A stretch of 64,000 nt of DNA from Chloroflexota bacterium. Lineage in GTDB: Bacteria > Chloroflexota > UBA6077 > JACCZL01. The notes below the pieces were generated by a model that searched no databases, was not told where the DNA came from, and was given only the letters and a program-made list of their open reading frames with translations. The DNA lies in contig JAUJPG010000001.1 in the NCBI GenBank assembly GCA_030447245.1, positions 396,029 through 460,028 of the forward strand. The letters run 5' to 3'. Shown here in pieces: positions 36,177-46,699 of the stretch (its first letter is position 1; each line of letters starts with the position of its first letter). The translations under genes were made by a program, and so were the position numbers.

Positions 36177-37244
36177 TCAGTCGACAAGCGCCACCTTCAC
36201 CGACGAGATCGGCGGCAGGTGATCGGCGATCAGGCTCCAGCTCTCGCCCTCGTCCTGGCTCGCGTAGAGCTGCCCGCAGCCGGTCCCGAAGTAGATGCCG
36301 GCCGGGTCGAGCGTGTCCATCGCCATCGCCTGGCGGAGCACCCCGAAGTAGGCGCCCTTCTGGGGCAACCCCTTGGAAAGCCGCTCCCAGCCCCCGCCGC
36401 CATCGCGGGTTCGCCAGACCGCCGCCGAGGCGTCGGGGACGTAGCGGCCCTCGGCGTTGAGAGGGATGACGTAGGCGGTCTCCGGGTCGCGCGGGTGCGC
36501 GGCCATCGGGAAGCCGAACTCGGACGGCAGGCCGGCCGTGATCTCGAGCCAGTTGGCGCCGCCGTCATCGCTGCGGTAGACGCCGCAGTGGTTCTGCTGG
36601 TAGAGGCGCATCGAGCCGTTCGCCCCGAGCGCCAGGCTGTGGACGCAGTGCCCGAACTCGGGCTCCGGGGTCGGCAGGAAGTCGGCGCGGACGTTCTTGT
36701 TTCGCGTCGTCCAGCTCTTGCCTCCGTCGGCGGTGTGGAACGTCCCGACCGCCGACATGCCGACCCAGAGCTGATTGGGGTCGGTCGGGTGGGGAATGAT
36801 CGAGTGCAGGCAGAGGCCGCCGCCCCCGGGGAACCACTCGGGGCAGGACGGGTGCTCCCGCAGCCCACTGACGTGCTGCCAGGTCTTGCCGCCGTCCTCG
36901 CTGCGGAAGAGACCGGCCGGCTCGACGCCGGCGTAGATCACGCCCTGGGCGGGCTTGACCTCCCAGATCGCCTTGATCGTGGGTCCGTCGTCGCCGTAGG
37001 TCAAGCCCTCAATGGAATGGCTCCAGGTCTTGCCGAGGTCGTCGCTCCGCCAGACGGCCGGCCCATACCACTCGTTGCCGCCGCCGGCGAGCAGCGCGCC
37101 GGATGACGGATCGTGGGCCACCTGGAAGGTCGGCCAGCCAACGCTGAACGGCTCATGGACCTGCCAGTCACTGCGCGCGCCACTACCCTCGACGATGAAT
37201 CCGCCCTTCTTGGTCCCAACCAGGACCAGCACCTTGCCGCTCAT
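36177..37244 (-). CDS. BNR/sialidase-like beta-propeller protein
   Basis: About 355 aa from ATG 37244 (MSGKVLVLVGTKKGGFIVEG) with GGAG upstream. At least five Asp-box repeats are visible (SDDLGKTW, SEDGGKTWQH, TADGGKSWTT, SDDGGANWLE, SQDEGESWSL), the turn motif of sialidase-type and Ycf48-type propellers. There is no signal peptide, so it is probably cytoplasmic. None of the catalytic Arg triad or nucleophile Tyr of true sialidases can be placed with confidence. It is tightly coupled to the MoaD/ThiS gene that follows. Confidence 0.8.
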   Translation of the reverse strand: MSGKVLVLVGTKKGGFIVEGSGARSDWQVHEPFSVGWPTFQVAHDPSSGALLAGGGNEWYGPAVWRSDDLGKTWSHSIEGLTYGDDGPTIKAIWEVKPAQGVIYAGVEPAGLFRSEDGGKTWQHVSGLREHPSCPEWFPGGGGLCLHSIIPHPTDPNQLWVGMSAVGTFHTADGGKSWTTRNKNVRADFLPTPEPEFGHCVHSLALGANGSMRLYQQNHCGVYRSDDGGANWLEITAGLPSEFGFPMAAHPRDPETAYVIPLNAEGRYVPDASAAVWRTRDGGGGWERLSKGLPQKGAYFGVLRQAMAMDTLDPAGIYFGTGCGQLYASQDEGESWSLIADHLPPISSVKVALVD

Positions 37245-37559
37245 GTCCGCTCCGACCTCCATCTCGCCCACGCGCGGTCAACCCCCGCCTGGGACCGATC
37301 GCGCGGGGTTCCTCGCCGACACGATAGCAGAACGGACGTTCGAAAAGTGAGCCCAGTCCATCTCGCTCACGTCACATCCGGTCACGACGGCCGAACCGGG
37401 ATGGCAGGCGCTGCTGCTCGAAGATGTCGGACCCGGCCAGCGCGGGCCGACGGCCAGCTCGAGGACATTGCCGAGCGTCCAGTTGGGGTGGACGTAAGGA
37501 TCGAACGGGTATGCCGAGCCGTCGTACTCGACGCCGGCATCGGCGTCGCACCGGTCGCA

Positions 37560-37983
37560 GCGGACGCAGAGGTCGTTGGGGATGCCGGACGCGTTCGGGA
37601 CACTATCGCGGCCTGCCTGGCGCTACCAGGCTGACCCGCGGCGGGCGACACAGAAGAAGAAGCTCTTGAGCTTGTCAAAGACGCCATCCGGCTGCGCGTC
37701 GAGGCCCGGCTCCAGCGGGGCGAGCCCATCTCGCAGGATCTCGGCGCAGCGGGTCCGCGTCGCGGAGTGCGTCAGAAGCTTCCGGCGCTCCCGGCAATGC
37801 GGGTGCTGGCCATAGTGAAGCGGCATGGCTTCCAGCCAATTCGGCAGTCCGGGAGCCACATCATCCTCAGGCACCCTGACGGCGGTGGACCACAATCCCC
37901 GTGCACAAGGTCCGTGATCTCCCCAATAGGACGCTCCGTCAGATCCTGCGAAATGCCGTCCTGACCATCGACGACCTGTTCTG
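37560..37983 (+). pseudogene. Decayed hicBA toxin-antitoxin remnant
   Basis: A HicB-like stretch reads LPG-stop-PAAGDTEEEALELVKDAI and then RVEARLQRGEPIS, where intact HicB has LPGC; the Cys codon position is now TGA. It is followed by a HicA-like mRNA interferase core, LAIVKRHGFQPIRQSGSHIILRHPDGGG with the dsRBD-type catalytic His, which changes frame near 37890 to IPVHKVRDLPNRTLRQILRNA and ends at TGA 37983. At least two lesions are present and no HicB N-terminus could be found. The 37.24-37.56 kb stretch before it shows only a minus-strand fragment with CVRCDRCDADAG that I cannot identify. Confidence 0.7.
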
Positions 37984-38027
37984 ACCAGGTAGAGCGAAGA
38001 CCACGGGATCAAGTTCGCGCAGAGAGC

Positions 38028-41000
38028 TCAGATCCCCACGGTCGTCGCCACTTCTGACGGGTTCGGCTCGGTGAGGCGGCGGACGAGGGCCTCGGCTCGG
38101 GCCTTGGTGGACTTCACGTTGCGGAGCTTGATCTCTTCGTAGCCGCGGATGGCGTCGGGCAGCTCGGCGATCTCGACGGCGGTGGGGTAGGTGGCCGGGC
38201 TGAGATGGTCGAGGGTCAGAGCGAGCAGGTCGCGGTACCAGGTGACCAGGCTGCGCTCGACCTGGCGGACGTGGGCGCGGCCGAAGGGGTCGAGCGGGGT
38301 GCCGCGCAGGCCTCGGAGGTCGCGCATGACGCGGAGCGCGGGGTCGAACCAGGGGCCGAGCTTCACCTTCCGCTTGAGGCCGATCGCGCGTAGCAGGGGC
38401 GGGTGGAGCTGGTAGCTGACCTTGCGCGGCTCGGCGAACAGGTCGCGGGTCTGCGCGCGGCGAGCGGCCTTGAGATGGAGGCGGGCGACTTCGTACTCGT
38501 CCTTGTAGGCCAACAGCTTGTACAGGTTGCGGATCACGGCGTGGGTCAGGGCGGGCTCGCCGGGCATGGCGCGGTCTCGCGTGGCGACGTCCAGTACCGC
38601 GTCGACGTACGCCTGGGGATACTCTGGGTGCTGGTACTCGATCAGCTCGGCGATGCGGACGGCGAGCAGCCGGCGCGACTCGTCATCCAGGTGGTCGCAG
38701 CGGCCGAGCAGGGCGACATACGCCTGGCGGCTCGGACCGCGCAGGCGGGCAAGCGCCAGCCCACGTTCCCGCTGGAAGGTCGACTTGGGCGGCTCGGCGA
38801 GCACGCGGATCCGAGCCGGATCGACGACTTCGAGTCGGCCGTAGCGGAACGCCTGGAGGTTCTGCTCTACCTGCACGCCGTTCAGGCGGATGGCGCCCTC
38901 GATGCTCTCGGACGTCAGCGGCAGCAGGCCGGCCTGGTAGGCCGAGCCGAGGGCGAACATGTTGGTGGTCATGTAGTCGGCGAAGAGCGCCTCGGCGTGC
39001 TGGCGGGCGCCCACGTAGACGGTTCGGGCTGGGTCGGTGTACTCGGCGATCCGGTCGCGCATCGGCTCGACGGGCGCGGCGTAGTTGACGTCGCGGACCA
39101 TCTCGCCGCTCGGCAGCAGCGAGGTGTTCACCAGCGCGGCCGTCCGCGTCGGGTCGCAGCGGTCGAGGTTCGCACGACTGGCGCCAGCCATGACGTCGAA
39201 GGCGAGGTACAGGTCGGCCTTGCCGATGCCGACCTTGTTGGCCCAGACGGCGCGGTGGTCATCGCCGTTGCCCTCACGGCCGTCAGCATCGGCGATGACC
39301 AGGCTGGAAAGGACCGGGCCCCACTTCTGGGCGGCGCCGGTCTGATCGTAGCTGAGCACGCGCTTGCCGTCCATCAGGGCCGCGTAGCAGAGCAGGGCGT
39401 TGATCGTGATCACACCGGTCCCGCCGACGCCGGGGATGTAGACGTGGTAGGGCTGGTCGAGCGTGGGGCGGGCAGGCGGCTCCGGGAGCGCCTCCGCCTC
39501 GAGCCGGGGCGGGCGCGGCTTGCGGTAGCCGGTCCCCTCCTTGGTCTGCACGGTCAAAAACGACGGGCAGTCGCCGCCCAGGCAGGAGTAATCCAGGTTG
39601 CAGGACGAGGTGTGGATCTGGGTCTTCTCGCCGTGCTCGGTCGGCACCTTGTGCAGCGACATGCAGTTGGTCAGCGCGCCGCAGTGGCCGCAGTTCTCGC
39701 AGACGTCCTGGTTGATGACCACGAACTCATTGGGAATCGGCAGCTTGCCCCGCTTCTGCTGGCGCCGCCGCTCATTCGCGCACATTCCGTCATACAGGTA
39801 GACCGTCGTGCCGTGGGTCTGCTCGAGGTCGCGCATCGCCCGCTCGGACTCGTGGACCGGGTAGACCACGGCGGCGGCGCCAAGCTGCTGCCGACGGTAC
39901 GCTCCGGGGTCCTTGGTGATGACCGCGATCTTCTTGACGCCCTCGATTGAGAGCAGGCGGGTGAGGTCGGCCACCGACTTCGCGCCGGTCGGCACCTGGG
40001 CGCCGGTATTGGCGATGGACCCGTTGTACAGGATCTTGAAGGTCATGTTGGCGCCAACAGCCGCGGCGAAGCGGACATTCAGGTAGCTGGAGTGGAACAG
40101 CGAGCCGTCGCCGACGTTCTGGACCAGGTGCTCGCGGTCAGTGAACGGGGCCAGCCCGATCCAGGCAGTCCTTCACCGCCGTACTGGGTCATCGAGACGA
40201 TCTGCCGCTCGGGCTGAGTCATGATCGACGCAAACGAATGGCAGCTCCGGGGCTGCCGCAGGCCAGCTCGCCCTCGTGCAACCTGGTCGAGATGTTGTGG
40301 GGCAGCCAGAGCAGTAGTTCGGCGTGCGCGACGGTAGCAGCTCGAAGGGTCGCGAGCGGACGGCCGCAGCTCGGCCAGCCGCCCGAGGATACCGGCGTGG
40401 GCGCCCGCGTACTGCAGCAGGCGTGGTCCGAGTCGCTCGGCCACAGTGTCACTGTCCATGCCGCCCTGGATCGGAAACAGCGGCGCGCCGGCCTCGTCGA
40501 GCTTGCCGACGACGCGGATGGGCCGCCCAATCCCGCAGAGCGCCTCTTTGACCTGGGACTCGAGAAAGCCGCGCTTCTCCTCGATCACGATCAGCTCGTC
40601 CAGGTCGCGGGCAAACTCGCGGACGACGTCCTGGTCGATCGGATAGACCAGCCCCATCCTGAGCAGGCGGACGCCGAACTGCCGCAAGTCATGGTCCTCG
40701 ATGCCCAGGTCGAGCAGCGCCTGGCGAACGTCGGCGTACGACTTGCCGGCAGTGACGATCCCGACGCGGTCGGTCGGCGTGCTGAGGATTACTCGGTCGA
40801 GCCGATTGGCTCGGGCGTAGGCGCGGACCGCCGCGTGGCGCTCGTAGTAGAGCCGGCGCTCGGTGTCGAGATTGGTGCCCGGGAAGAACTTGAAGTCGGT
40901 CCGCTTGCGGAACGGCTTACCGCCGACCTGGAGCTTCGGGATGACGATCTCGGGGGAGTCTGGGCTGACCTGGACCGTCTCACCACCATCGCAGAGCTGG

Positions 41001-41617
41001 CCGACGAGCTTGAAGCCGACCCAGCAGCCGGAAAAGCGCGAGAGGTGGATGGCGTGGTGGCCAAGCTCCAGGAACTCGCCGGTCGAGGCGGGATACAAGA
41101 TCGGCATGCCGGCGCTCATGAACGCGTAGTCGTCCTGGAACGGCATCGTCGACGACTTGGCCTCGTGGTCCTCGCCAGCGAGTATGACGACCGCGCCGTG
41201 CTCGCTGGTGCCGGCGAAGTTGCCATGTTTCAAGGCATCGCCGGCGCGGTCGATGCCGGGGCCCTTGCCGTACCAGAGCGCGGTGACGCCGTCGTACTGG
41301 GAGTGGGGATAGGTGTCGAGCATCTGGGTGCCGGAGATCGCGGTCGCGGCGAGCTCCTCGTTCGCGGCCGGCACGTGGACGATGCCGTGCTCGGCGACGA
41401 TCGGGCCGGCCTGCTGGATGGCAAGGTCGTAGGTCCCGAGCGGCGAGCCGGGGTAGCCGCTGATAAAGGTCCCGATGCGCAGCCCGGCCCGGCGGTCACG
41501 GCGGGCCTGGTCGATCGGCAGCCGGACGAGCGCCTGGAGCCCGCTGAGGTAGACCGTCCCCTCCTCGCGAAGATACCGGTCCTCGAGCCGAATCGCCTTG
41601 GTCTCTTGCCCGCTCAT
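38028..41617 (-). pseudogene. Fused indolepyruvate:ferredoxin oxidoreductase (IorA-IorB type), frameshifted
   Basis: Two large ORFs and small pieces form one gene of about 1,190 aa. The N-part (40.4-41.6 kb) has the pyruvate-oxidoreductase-like domain: GTFISGYPGSPLGTYDLAI, NEELAATAISGTQ and WYGKGPGIDRAGDALKHGN. Between 40140 and 40400 the frame jumps several times across the TPP domain segment (RTPNYCSGCPHNIS, NVGDGSLFHSSYLN). The C-part from 40140 down to 38028 carries the rest of the TPP domain (KILYNGSIANTGAQ), Cys clusters (VCENCGHCGALTNCMS, CNLDYSCLGGDCP) and the gamma domain (IPGVGGTGVITINALL). It decarboxylates aryl or branched 2-oxoacids to acyl-CoA with ferredoxin. The sharp error cluster suggests sequencing indels. 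Confidence 0.85.
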
Positions 41618-41946
41618 AACGCCTCCGCCGTCTCGGCGTCGCGCTCCCGCTCCGCTTTGTGAGCCACATAGATCTCCCAGGAGCGCTCGACTGGACGGAT
41701 GGGAATGACGAAGATCGGCAGCTCTTCTTCGATCTGCATCTCGATCATCCGATCGATCACCAGGTCGACGACCTCGTCGGTATCCTCCACGTCGATGGTC
41801 GCCGTGAGATGCACAGCCCGGGCGTCATCCACACCGTGAGACACCTCGAAGACCGCCGCTGGATACTTCTCGGCGATCACCCCACGTAGCTCATTCAGGG
41901 CGTGTTCAATCCGTGGGTCGTCCGCACGCACAGGTTCTGCAGTCAT
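41614..41946 (-). CDS. Acidic 110-aa protein paired with HEPN gene
   Basis: 110 aa, alpha/beta-looking: IEHALNELRGVIAEKYPAAVFEVSHG, VHLTATIDVEDTDEVVDLVIDRMIEMQIEEELPIFVIPIRPVERSWEIY. I do not recognise a named family. It overlaps the HEPN-domain gene above by 4 nt and the oxidoreductase below by 4 nt. Its position directly after a HEPN gene is where a nucleotidyltransferase antitoxin often sits, but the GSx9-11DxD motif of such enzymes is absent. An antitoxin-like role is only a hypothesis. Confidence 0.6.
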   Translation of the reverse strand: MTAEPVRADDPRIEHALNELRGVIAEKYPAAVFEVSHGVDDARAVHLTATIDVEDTDEVVDLVIDRMIEMQIEEELPIFVIPIRPVERSWEIYVAHKAERERDAETAEAL

Positions 41947-42325
41947 GCTGGCTCACTTCTCGCCCCGCGAATGGCTCCCAGGAACGCCCGCGTCCGAGCA
42001 AGCGCTCGCAAGGCTTCTACCTCGTTTACGCCACCTCCTTTATAGTCGGCCGCTTCACGCAGTAGGTAATTCCGTCCCAGAGCATTGCGGAGCTCTGCGG
42101 AATACACCTTGCGACGATTGATGAGCCGCCCCACAAACTGGGCCTGCACGAAGGCATGGCTCCATGCCCCTCGGCTCCCGCTGGGGCGAATGCCGGCCGA
42201 CATCAAGGCGTGGACCGCCGCCTGGAAACAAGCGTAGTAGCATCGGTTGGCGCAGTTATTAAACGCATCGTGCGCAAACTCGCGCTCCGCTCCGGCGAGG
42301 CTCTCCTCTGCCTTGACCAGGCGGC
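41943..42325 (-). CDS. HEPN-domain protein, start uncertain
   Basis: The tracked ORF (ATG 42206) is only the C-terminal half. The same frame extends upstream as RLVKAEESLAGAEREFAHDAFNNCANRCYYACFQAAVHAL, the typical first helices of HEPN proteins, with no stop until about 42360. The C-half has NRRKVYSAELRNALGRNYLLREAADYKG. An ATG near 42340 (MPVNAAW) is one frame off, so either a single-base indel or a non-ATG start applies. HEPN proteins are often RNase toxins or partners of nucleotidyltransferases. It overlaps the 110-aa partner by 4 nt. Confidence 0.65.
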
Positions 42326-42460
42326 ATTGACCGGCATGGGATGCATTATTGGGGCAGGTCCTCGGGCGTGTCCAAGGACGCTGGAGGCAACGGATGAGCC
42401 CACGAGAGGGCCAGGGGCTGTCCGCCGCGCTGGGTGCGGCGTCGCCGAAGGCGAGGTAGA

Positions 42461-42850
42461 ATGCGGGCCATGTTGACGCCGCCCAAGACGCTGGCGCTTA
42501 TCGCGCATGATGGCAAGAAGGCGGACATGGTCGCCTTTGCCACCTACAACCGCGCCAAGCTGGCCGGCTACCACATCATTGCCACCAGCACGACCGGGCG
42601 GCTGCTCGCGGAGAAGGTGGGGCTGGAGGTCGAGCGGTGTCTGTCCGGTCCGCTCGGGGGCGACGTCCAGATTGCTTCGCGGATCGCCGGCGGCGGGGTC
42701 CATGGCGTCTTCTTCCTGGTCGACCCGCTCGACAAGCACCCGCACGAGCCAGACATCCAGGCGGTCCTGCGTGTGTGCAACGTTCACAACGTCCCGTTGG
42801 CCACAAACGTCGCGACGGCCGACTTGCTCATCTCGGCCGAAGCGGTCTGA
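42461..42850 (+). CDS. mgsA: Methylglyoxal synthase
   Basis: About 129 aa. Family marks: TLALIAHDGKKADMVAFA, the phosphate-binding ATSTTGRLLAEKVGLEVERCLSGPLGGDVQIASRI, and the active-site FFLVDPLDKHPHEPDIQAVLRVCNVHNVPLATNVATAD. It converts dihydroxyacetone phosphate to methylglyoxal, bypassing lower glycolysis when phosphate is short. I chose ATG 42461 (MRAMLTPPK) with GAGG close upstream; ATG 42470 is also possible. The following 240 bp up to the HAD gene hold no supported gene. Confidence 0.92.
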   Translation: MRAMLTPPKTLALIAHDGKKADMVAFATYNRAKLAGYHIIATSTTGRLLAEKVGLEVERCLSGPLGGDVQIASRIAGGGVHGVFFLVDPLDKHPHEPDIQAVLRVCNVHNVPLATNVATADLLISAEAV

Positions 42851-43089
42851 GTACCGCGGTGGGCTGAAAGTGCAGCCCGGGAGCGTGGTCCTTGGCAGGG
42901 TGGACACACCAGTCGGACAGTTCGGCGCCGCGTTCTCGTCGGTTGCGCTCGGGCTGAAAGAGAGGCTGCCGCGGCTCGAAGGCGTGCATGCGCCGACGGT
43001 GGGCCAGCCGGCACACTCGCGGAGGCAGTAGCAGGGCGACGAAGGCACCACCGGCGGCGGTGCGAGCTCAGCCTCTCCGGGGGGACGCT

Positions 43090-43747
43090 TCAGAGGCCGG
43101 CCGGGAAGCCCGACCGGAGTAGCTCGTCGCAATCCTGGTACACGGCAACGGCTCCGGCGTGCTCAAGCTCGGCCTGGCTAAAGGCGCCGCCGGTCGGGAC
43201 GGCAACGGTTCGCAGCCCGGCCTTCCTGGCCGCCTCAACGTCCCACACGGTATCGCCTACGACGATCGCATCGCGGCGCGCAGCCGGCCTGCTCGAGGAC
43301 TTCGACGAAGACGTCTGGCTCGGGCTTGGCCTCCTCGACGTCGCCCGACGTGACGATGCCCGCCAGCTTGTCCCGAACGTCGAGGGCGTGCCGATAGAAC
43401 TCCAGCTCGTCGGGCTTCGCGCTCGACGCCAGCCAGACCTGGAGGCCGCGCTCGGCCAGGGAATGGAGGAGCTCTCTGGCTCCGGGCAGCGGATAGCCCC
43501 GGTGCTGGATCGACTTGTAGAGCTGGCTGTGCTTCTCCTCCACCTGTTTGACGGCCACCTCGTTGCCCCAACGAAATCGGGCAGGAATTTGGTGGCCCCC
43601 TTGCCGATCTGGCGATGGATCGCGGCGTGCGGCCGGCCGTGGCAGGCCCAGGGCCTCGAACGCTCGGATGAACGCCTCGGTGTGGAGATAGTTGGAATCC
43701 ATCAGCGTCCCGTCAATGTCCAGCATCACGACGTTGACCACGTCCAT
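43090..43747 (-). pseudogene. HAD-superfamily phosphatase (phosphoglycolate phosphatase-like), frameshifted
   Basis: The N-terminus MDVVNVVMLDIDGTLMDSNYLHTEAFIRAFEALGL has the HAD nucleophile DxDGT. Motif II lies in VWLASSAKPDELEFY and motif III in EEAKPEPDVFVEVLEQAG. Near 43290 the frame shifts, after which motif IV continues as VVGDTVWDVEAARKAGLRTVAVPTGG and ends in LLRSGFPAGL with TGA at 43090. A short out-of-frame stretch also occurs near 43570-43620. Three small indels with an otherwise perfect protein suggest sequencing error or recent decay. The 190-bp gap after it is empty. Confidence 0.75.
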
Positions 43748-43935
43748 CCTCCTACCAATCAGCATGACGGCACGACTCGGCCTCGCTCGCGCCGGCGCAT
43801 CGCACGGATGCTGGGAGTAGAGCGTTCGCACACCCAATGCCACGTGGCAGCTTCCCCTTTGAACGTCGACTCACGGAGGAGACGGAGGCATCCTCGCCAC
43901 CAGGGTTTGCTGATGCAGTCTCCAGTGCTATCGAG

Positions 43936-46386
43936 TCATCGGATTGAGTGAGCGGTCGGCGATCTCTCACGGCAATCAGAGCCCAGCACGGGATGGCGGA
44001 GGACTGCGCTGACGTCGCGACGTCCGGTGGCCAGGTGGATGGCGGCGAGGCGGCCGTGCTCGCCGACGACGGCGAGCAGGCCGGACGCAGGAGGGGCGGC
44101 GGCCCGCAGCCGCAGGTCCGAGCGAGGTCGGCGGCAGCGCGGAGCAGCTCGGTCCGCATGCTGAACAGCTTTTCGGCGAAGCCGACGCCAGCCGGGACGC
44201 GCTCGTAGAGATAGACCGTCGGCAGGCCGGTGAACGGCATTTCACCTGCGGGACGACGCCGATGTCGCGCGGGTCGCACATCAGGAAGATCGGCGCGACG
44301 CCCTCGAGCAGGTGGGCCAGGCCAACCAGCCCGCCTTCGAGCGCCTCGCGGGTCAGAGAAGCCGTCCGCTCGGGCCGAGCGTCAGCCAGAACGCCGTCGT
44401 CTGGAGCTCCGCCTCGGGGATCTGGATCTTGCCCCCAGCCAACGTTCTCGTGCGTGTCGAACTTGATCTTCTTGAAGATCGTTGGCTGATACGTCACGCT
44501 GACCTCGCCGTGGGCGCAGCGCGGCGACTCGGCGGCCTCCGTCTCGGCAAACACGTCGGTCACTTGAAGGTGGACCGCCAGCTCGGCGTCGGTGTAGTAG
44601 TCGACGTCGACCCGCCGACATACGCCTTCTTGCCATCCCAGTCCAGCTTCTCGACCTGGTGCTGCTGACCGCCGTGAATGTAGATCGCGTCCTCGTGCAG
44701 GTAGGCCGGCGCGGCGTAGCGGTCCATCTCGCCAATGACGCGTGGCGCGCCCGTATCGGTCCAGTCGACGATCACGAAATTGTCGCTGGCCGCGCTGCGC
44801 AGGCTGACGCTCTCGGCGGGAAGCGTTCGCTGGCCCAGTACCACTTGCGGCTGGTCCCGTTGTAGTGGAGCGCTCCCTCCTCCTCGAAGTAGCCGAGCAG
44901 CTCGGAGGTCGCCGGCGGCCGCCGAAGCTCTCGCCCTGCTCGAACGGCAGCTCAAACGCGGCGCAGCGCAGGTGGTTGGCGCGGATGACCAGGTTCGCCG
45001 GGTTGACCAGTCCGCTCTCGGGCGTCCGCTCGAAGACGTAGGCCGGGGTGGGTGACGACAAACTGGTCCAGCGGCGAGCTGCTCCCGACCAGGACGGCGA
45101 TCGACGGGCTGTCGCGACGGCCGACCCGCCCCATCTGCTGGAGCGTGCTGGCGATCGAGCCGGGGTAGCCGACCAGGATGGCGACCTCGAACCCGCCGAT
45201 GTCGATGCCGAGCTCGAGGGCGTTCGTCGCGACAACCCCGCGGACTGACCCGTCGCGGATGCCCTGCTCGATTGCCCGCCGCTCGCGGGGCAGGTAGCCG
45301 CCGCGGTACCCGCGGACGGCCTCAGGGTTCCAGTGCTTCTTTCTCGCCGTCTCCCGCATGTAGTGCAACAGCACCTCGACGGTCAGCCCGGCTGCGGGCA
45401 AAGACGATCGTCTGGAGATTGTTGGCCAGGAATGTTGTCGCCAGGTCGCGGGCGACGAGCGTGGAGCTGCGCCCGGATGCCAAGCTGGCGATTGACGGCC
45501 GGCGGGTTGTAGAGGACCAGGAACCTCTCGCCGGTTGGGGCGCCATTGTCGTCGACTAGCTGGAGCGGCAGATCGACCAGCCGCTCGGCGCGCTCAGCCA
45601 GGGGCGGGCTTGCGCTGCCCGACAGGCCCGTCGTTGCCGTCCATGACGCCATCGCCGTCAGTAAGCGGTCCATACGACAGCAGCCGATCGCCCAGCTCGA
45701 CGGCGTTGCCGATCGTTGCCGAGCAGCAGATGAACTGGGGGTTGGTACCGTAGAAGGCGCAGATCGGCGAGCCGCTGCAGAACGTTGGCGACGTGGCTGC
45801 CGAACACCCCGCGGTAGTGGTGCAGCTCGTCCACGACGACGTAGCGCAGGTTCTCGAACAGTCGGACCCACTTGTCGTGGTGGGGCAGAATGCCAGTGTG
45901 GAGCATGTCCAGGTTGGTCACGACGATGTGGCCCGGCCTGGCGGATCGCGCGGCGGGCGGTGGACGGCGTGTCCCCGTCGTAGGTGTAGGTCTTGACGTC
46001 GGCGCCGATCGCCTCCACGAGCCCGTGAAGCTCGGCCTGCTGGTCCTGGGCGAGCGCCTTGGTCGGGAACAGGTACAGCGCCCGCGCCGACGGGTCCTTC
46101 AGGATCGCGTCCACGGCCGGCAGGTTGTAGCAGAGCGTCTTTCCCGAGGCCGTCGGCGTGACGACAACCACGTTTCGCCCAGCAAGCACGTGGCCGACTG
46201 CATCGGCCTGGTGTGTACAACCGCCCGGATCCCACGCTGCGCGTACGCCGACCTGGCCGTCCGTCGATCCCAGCAGGGACATCAGCGTACCGCGCCCGGC
46301 CGCGGCGGGAGGTGGCGCAGCGCGGTCACGTTCTGGGCGTGTTTGGGCAGTGTCAGGAATTGCTCGACAACCTGGGGGACGTTCAC
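43936..46386 (-). pseudogene. MrfA-like DEXH helicase with DUF1998 domain, many frameshifts
   Basis: Pieces in several frames add up to one helicase of about 810 aa. In order: VNVPQVVEQFLTLPKHAQNVTALRHLPPR at the N-terminus (GTG near 46386), THQADAVGHVLAGRNVVVVTPTASGKTLCYN (Walker A-like), YLFPTKALAQDQ, the DEXH box VVVDELHHYRGVFGSH, ICCSATIGNAVELG, the second helicase lobe [71 protein letters not shown] and the zinc region RTCGCG. Family members work in DNA repair. Roughly ten single-base frame changes occur, with little amino-acid decay between them. Confidence 0.8.
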
Positions 46387-46387
46387 G
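46303..46387 (-). repeat. Direct repeat copy A: 5' end of helicase gene
   Basis: About 85 bp at the start of the helicase gene are repeated in the same orientation at 47685-47768. The first 48 bp (plus-strand CGGCGGGAGGTGGCGCAGCG onward) differ at one position, and the remaining 35 differ at about ten. The translated core is NVPQVVEQ then LPKHAQNVTALRHLPP. Confidence 0.85.
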
Positions 46388-46497
46388 TGAGGCACCGCCA
46401 GGAACGGGTGGTCTGGTTGCGCGGAGTGTAGCCTGCCTTCATGGCACGCGTGGTGCTGCCGCGGCGACTGCTGGCGGGCGGCTCGCTAGGACGGTTC

Positions 46498-46661
46498 GAG
46501 CTGGTCGGCGCTGTAGATACCACCGATGTCTTGCGCCTGGACGGTGTCGGTCCATCGGGTCGTCGGCGGACCCAGGAGCATCTCCAGCTCAAAGCGCCCG
46601 CCGCCGACCTCCGCGACGATGATCGCCAGACGGTCGCCCGCACGCGCACGTTGTCTCCTAC
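46498..46661 (-). pseudogene. Small beta-rich hypothetical protein, one frameshift
   Basis: Reading across one frame change gives about 60 aa: MQVGDNVRVRAGDRLAIIVA then EVGGGRFELEMLLGPPTTRW and IGGIYSADQLEPS. It looks like a small KOW/SH3-like barrel, a type often found beside toxin-antitoxin genes, but I cannot name a family. The frame change is near 46620. It lies between the helicase gene and the RelE-like pair. Confidence 0.45.
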
Positions 46662-46699
46662 TTGCATCTGCTCGCGCTCCATTCGCTCGATCGTTCTTC

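Noticed and set aside
38403-39950. 515-aa plus-strand ORF
   Set aside because: Antisense shadow of the oxidoreductase C-terminal half, which has clear Cys clusters and Rossmann motif.
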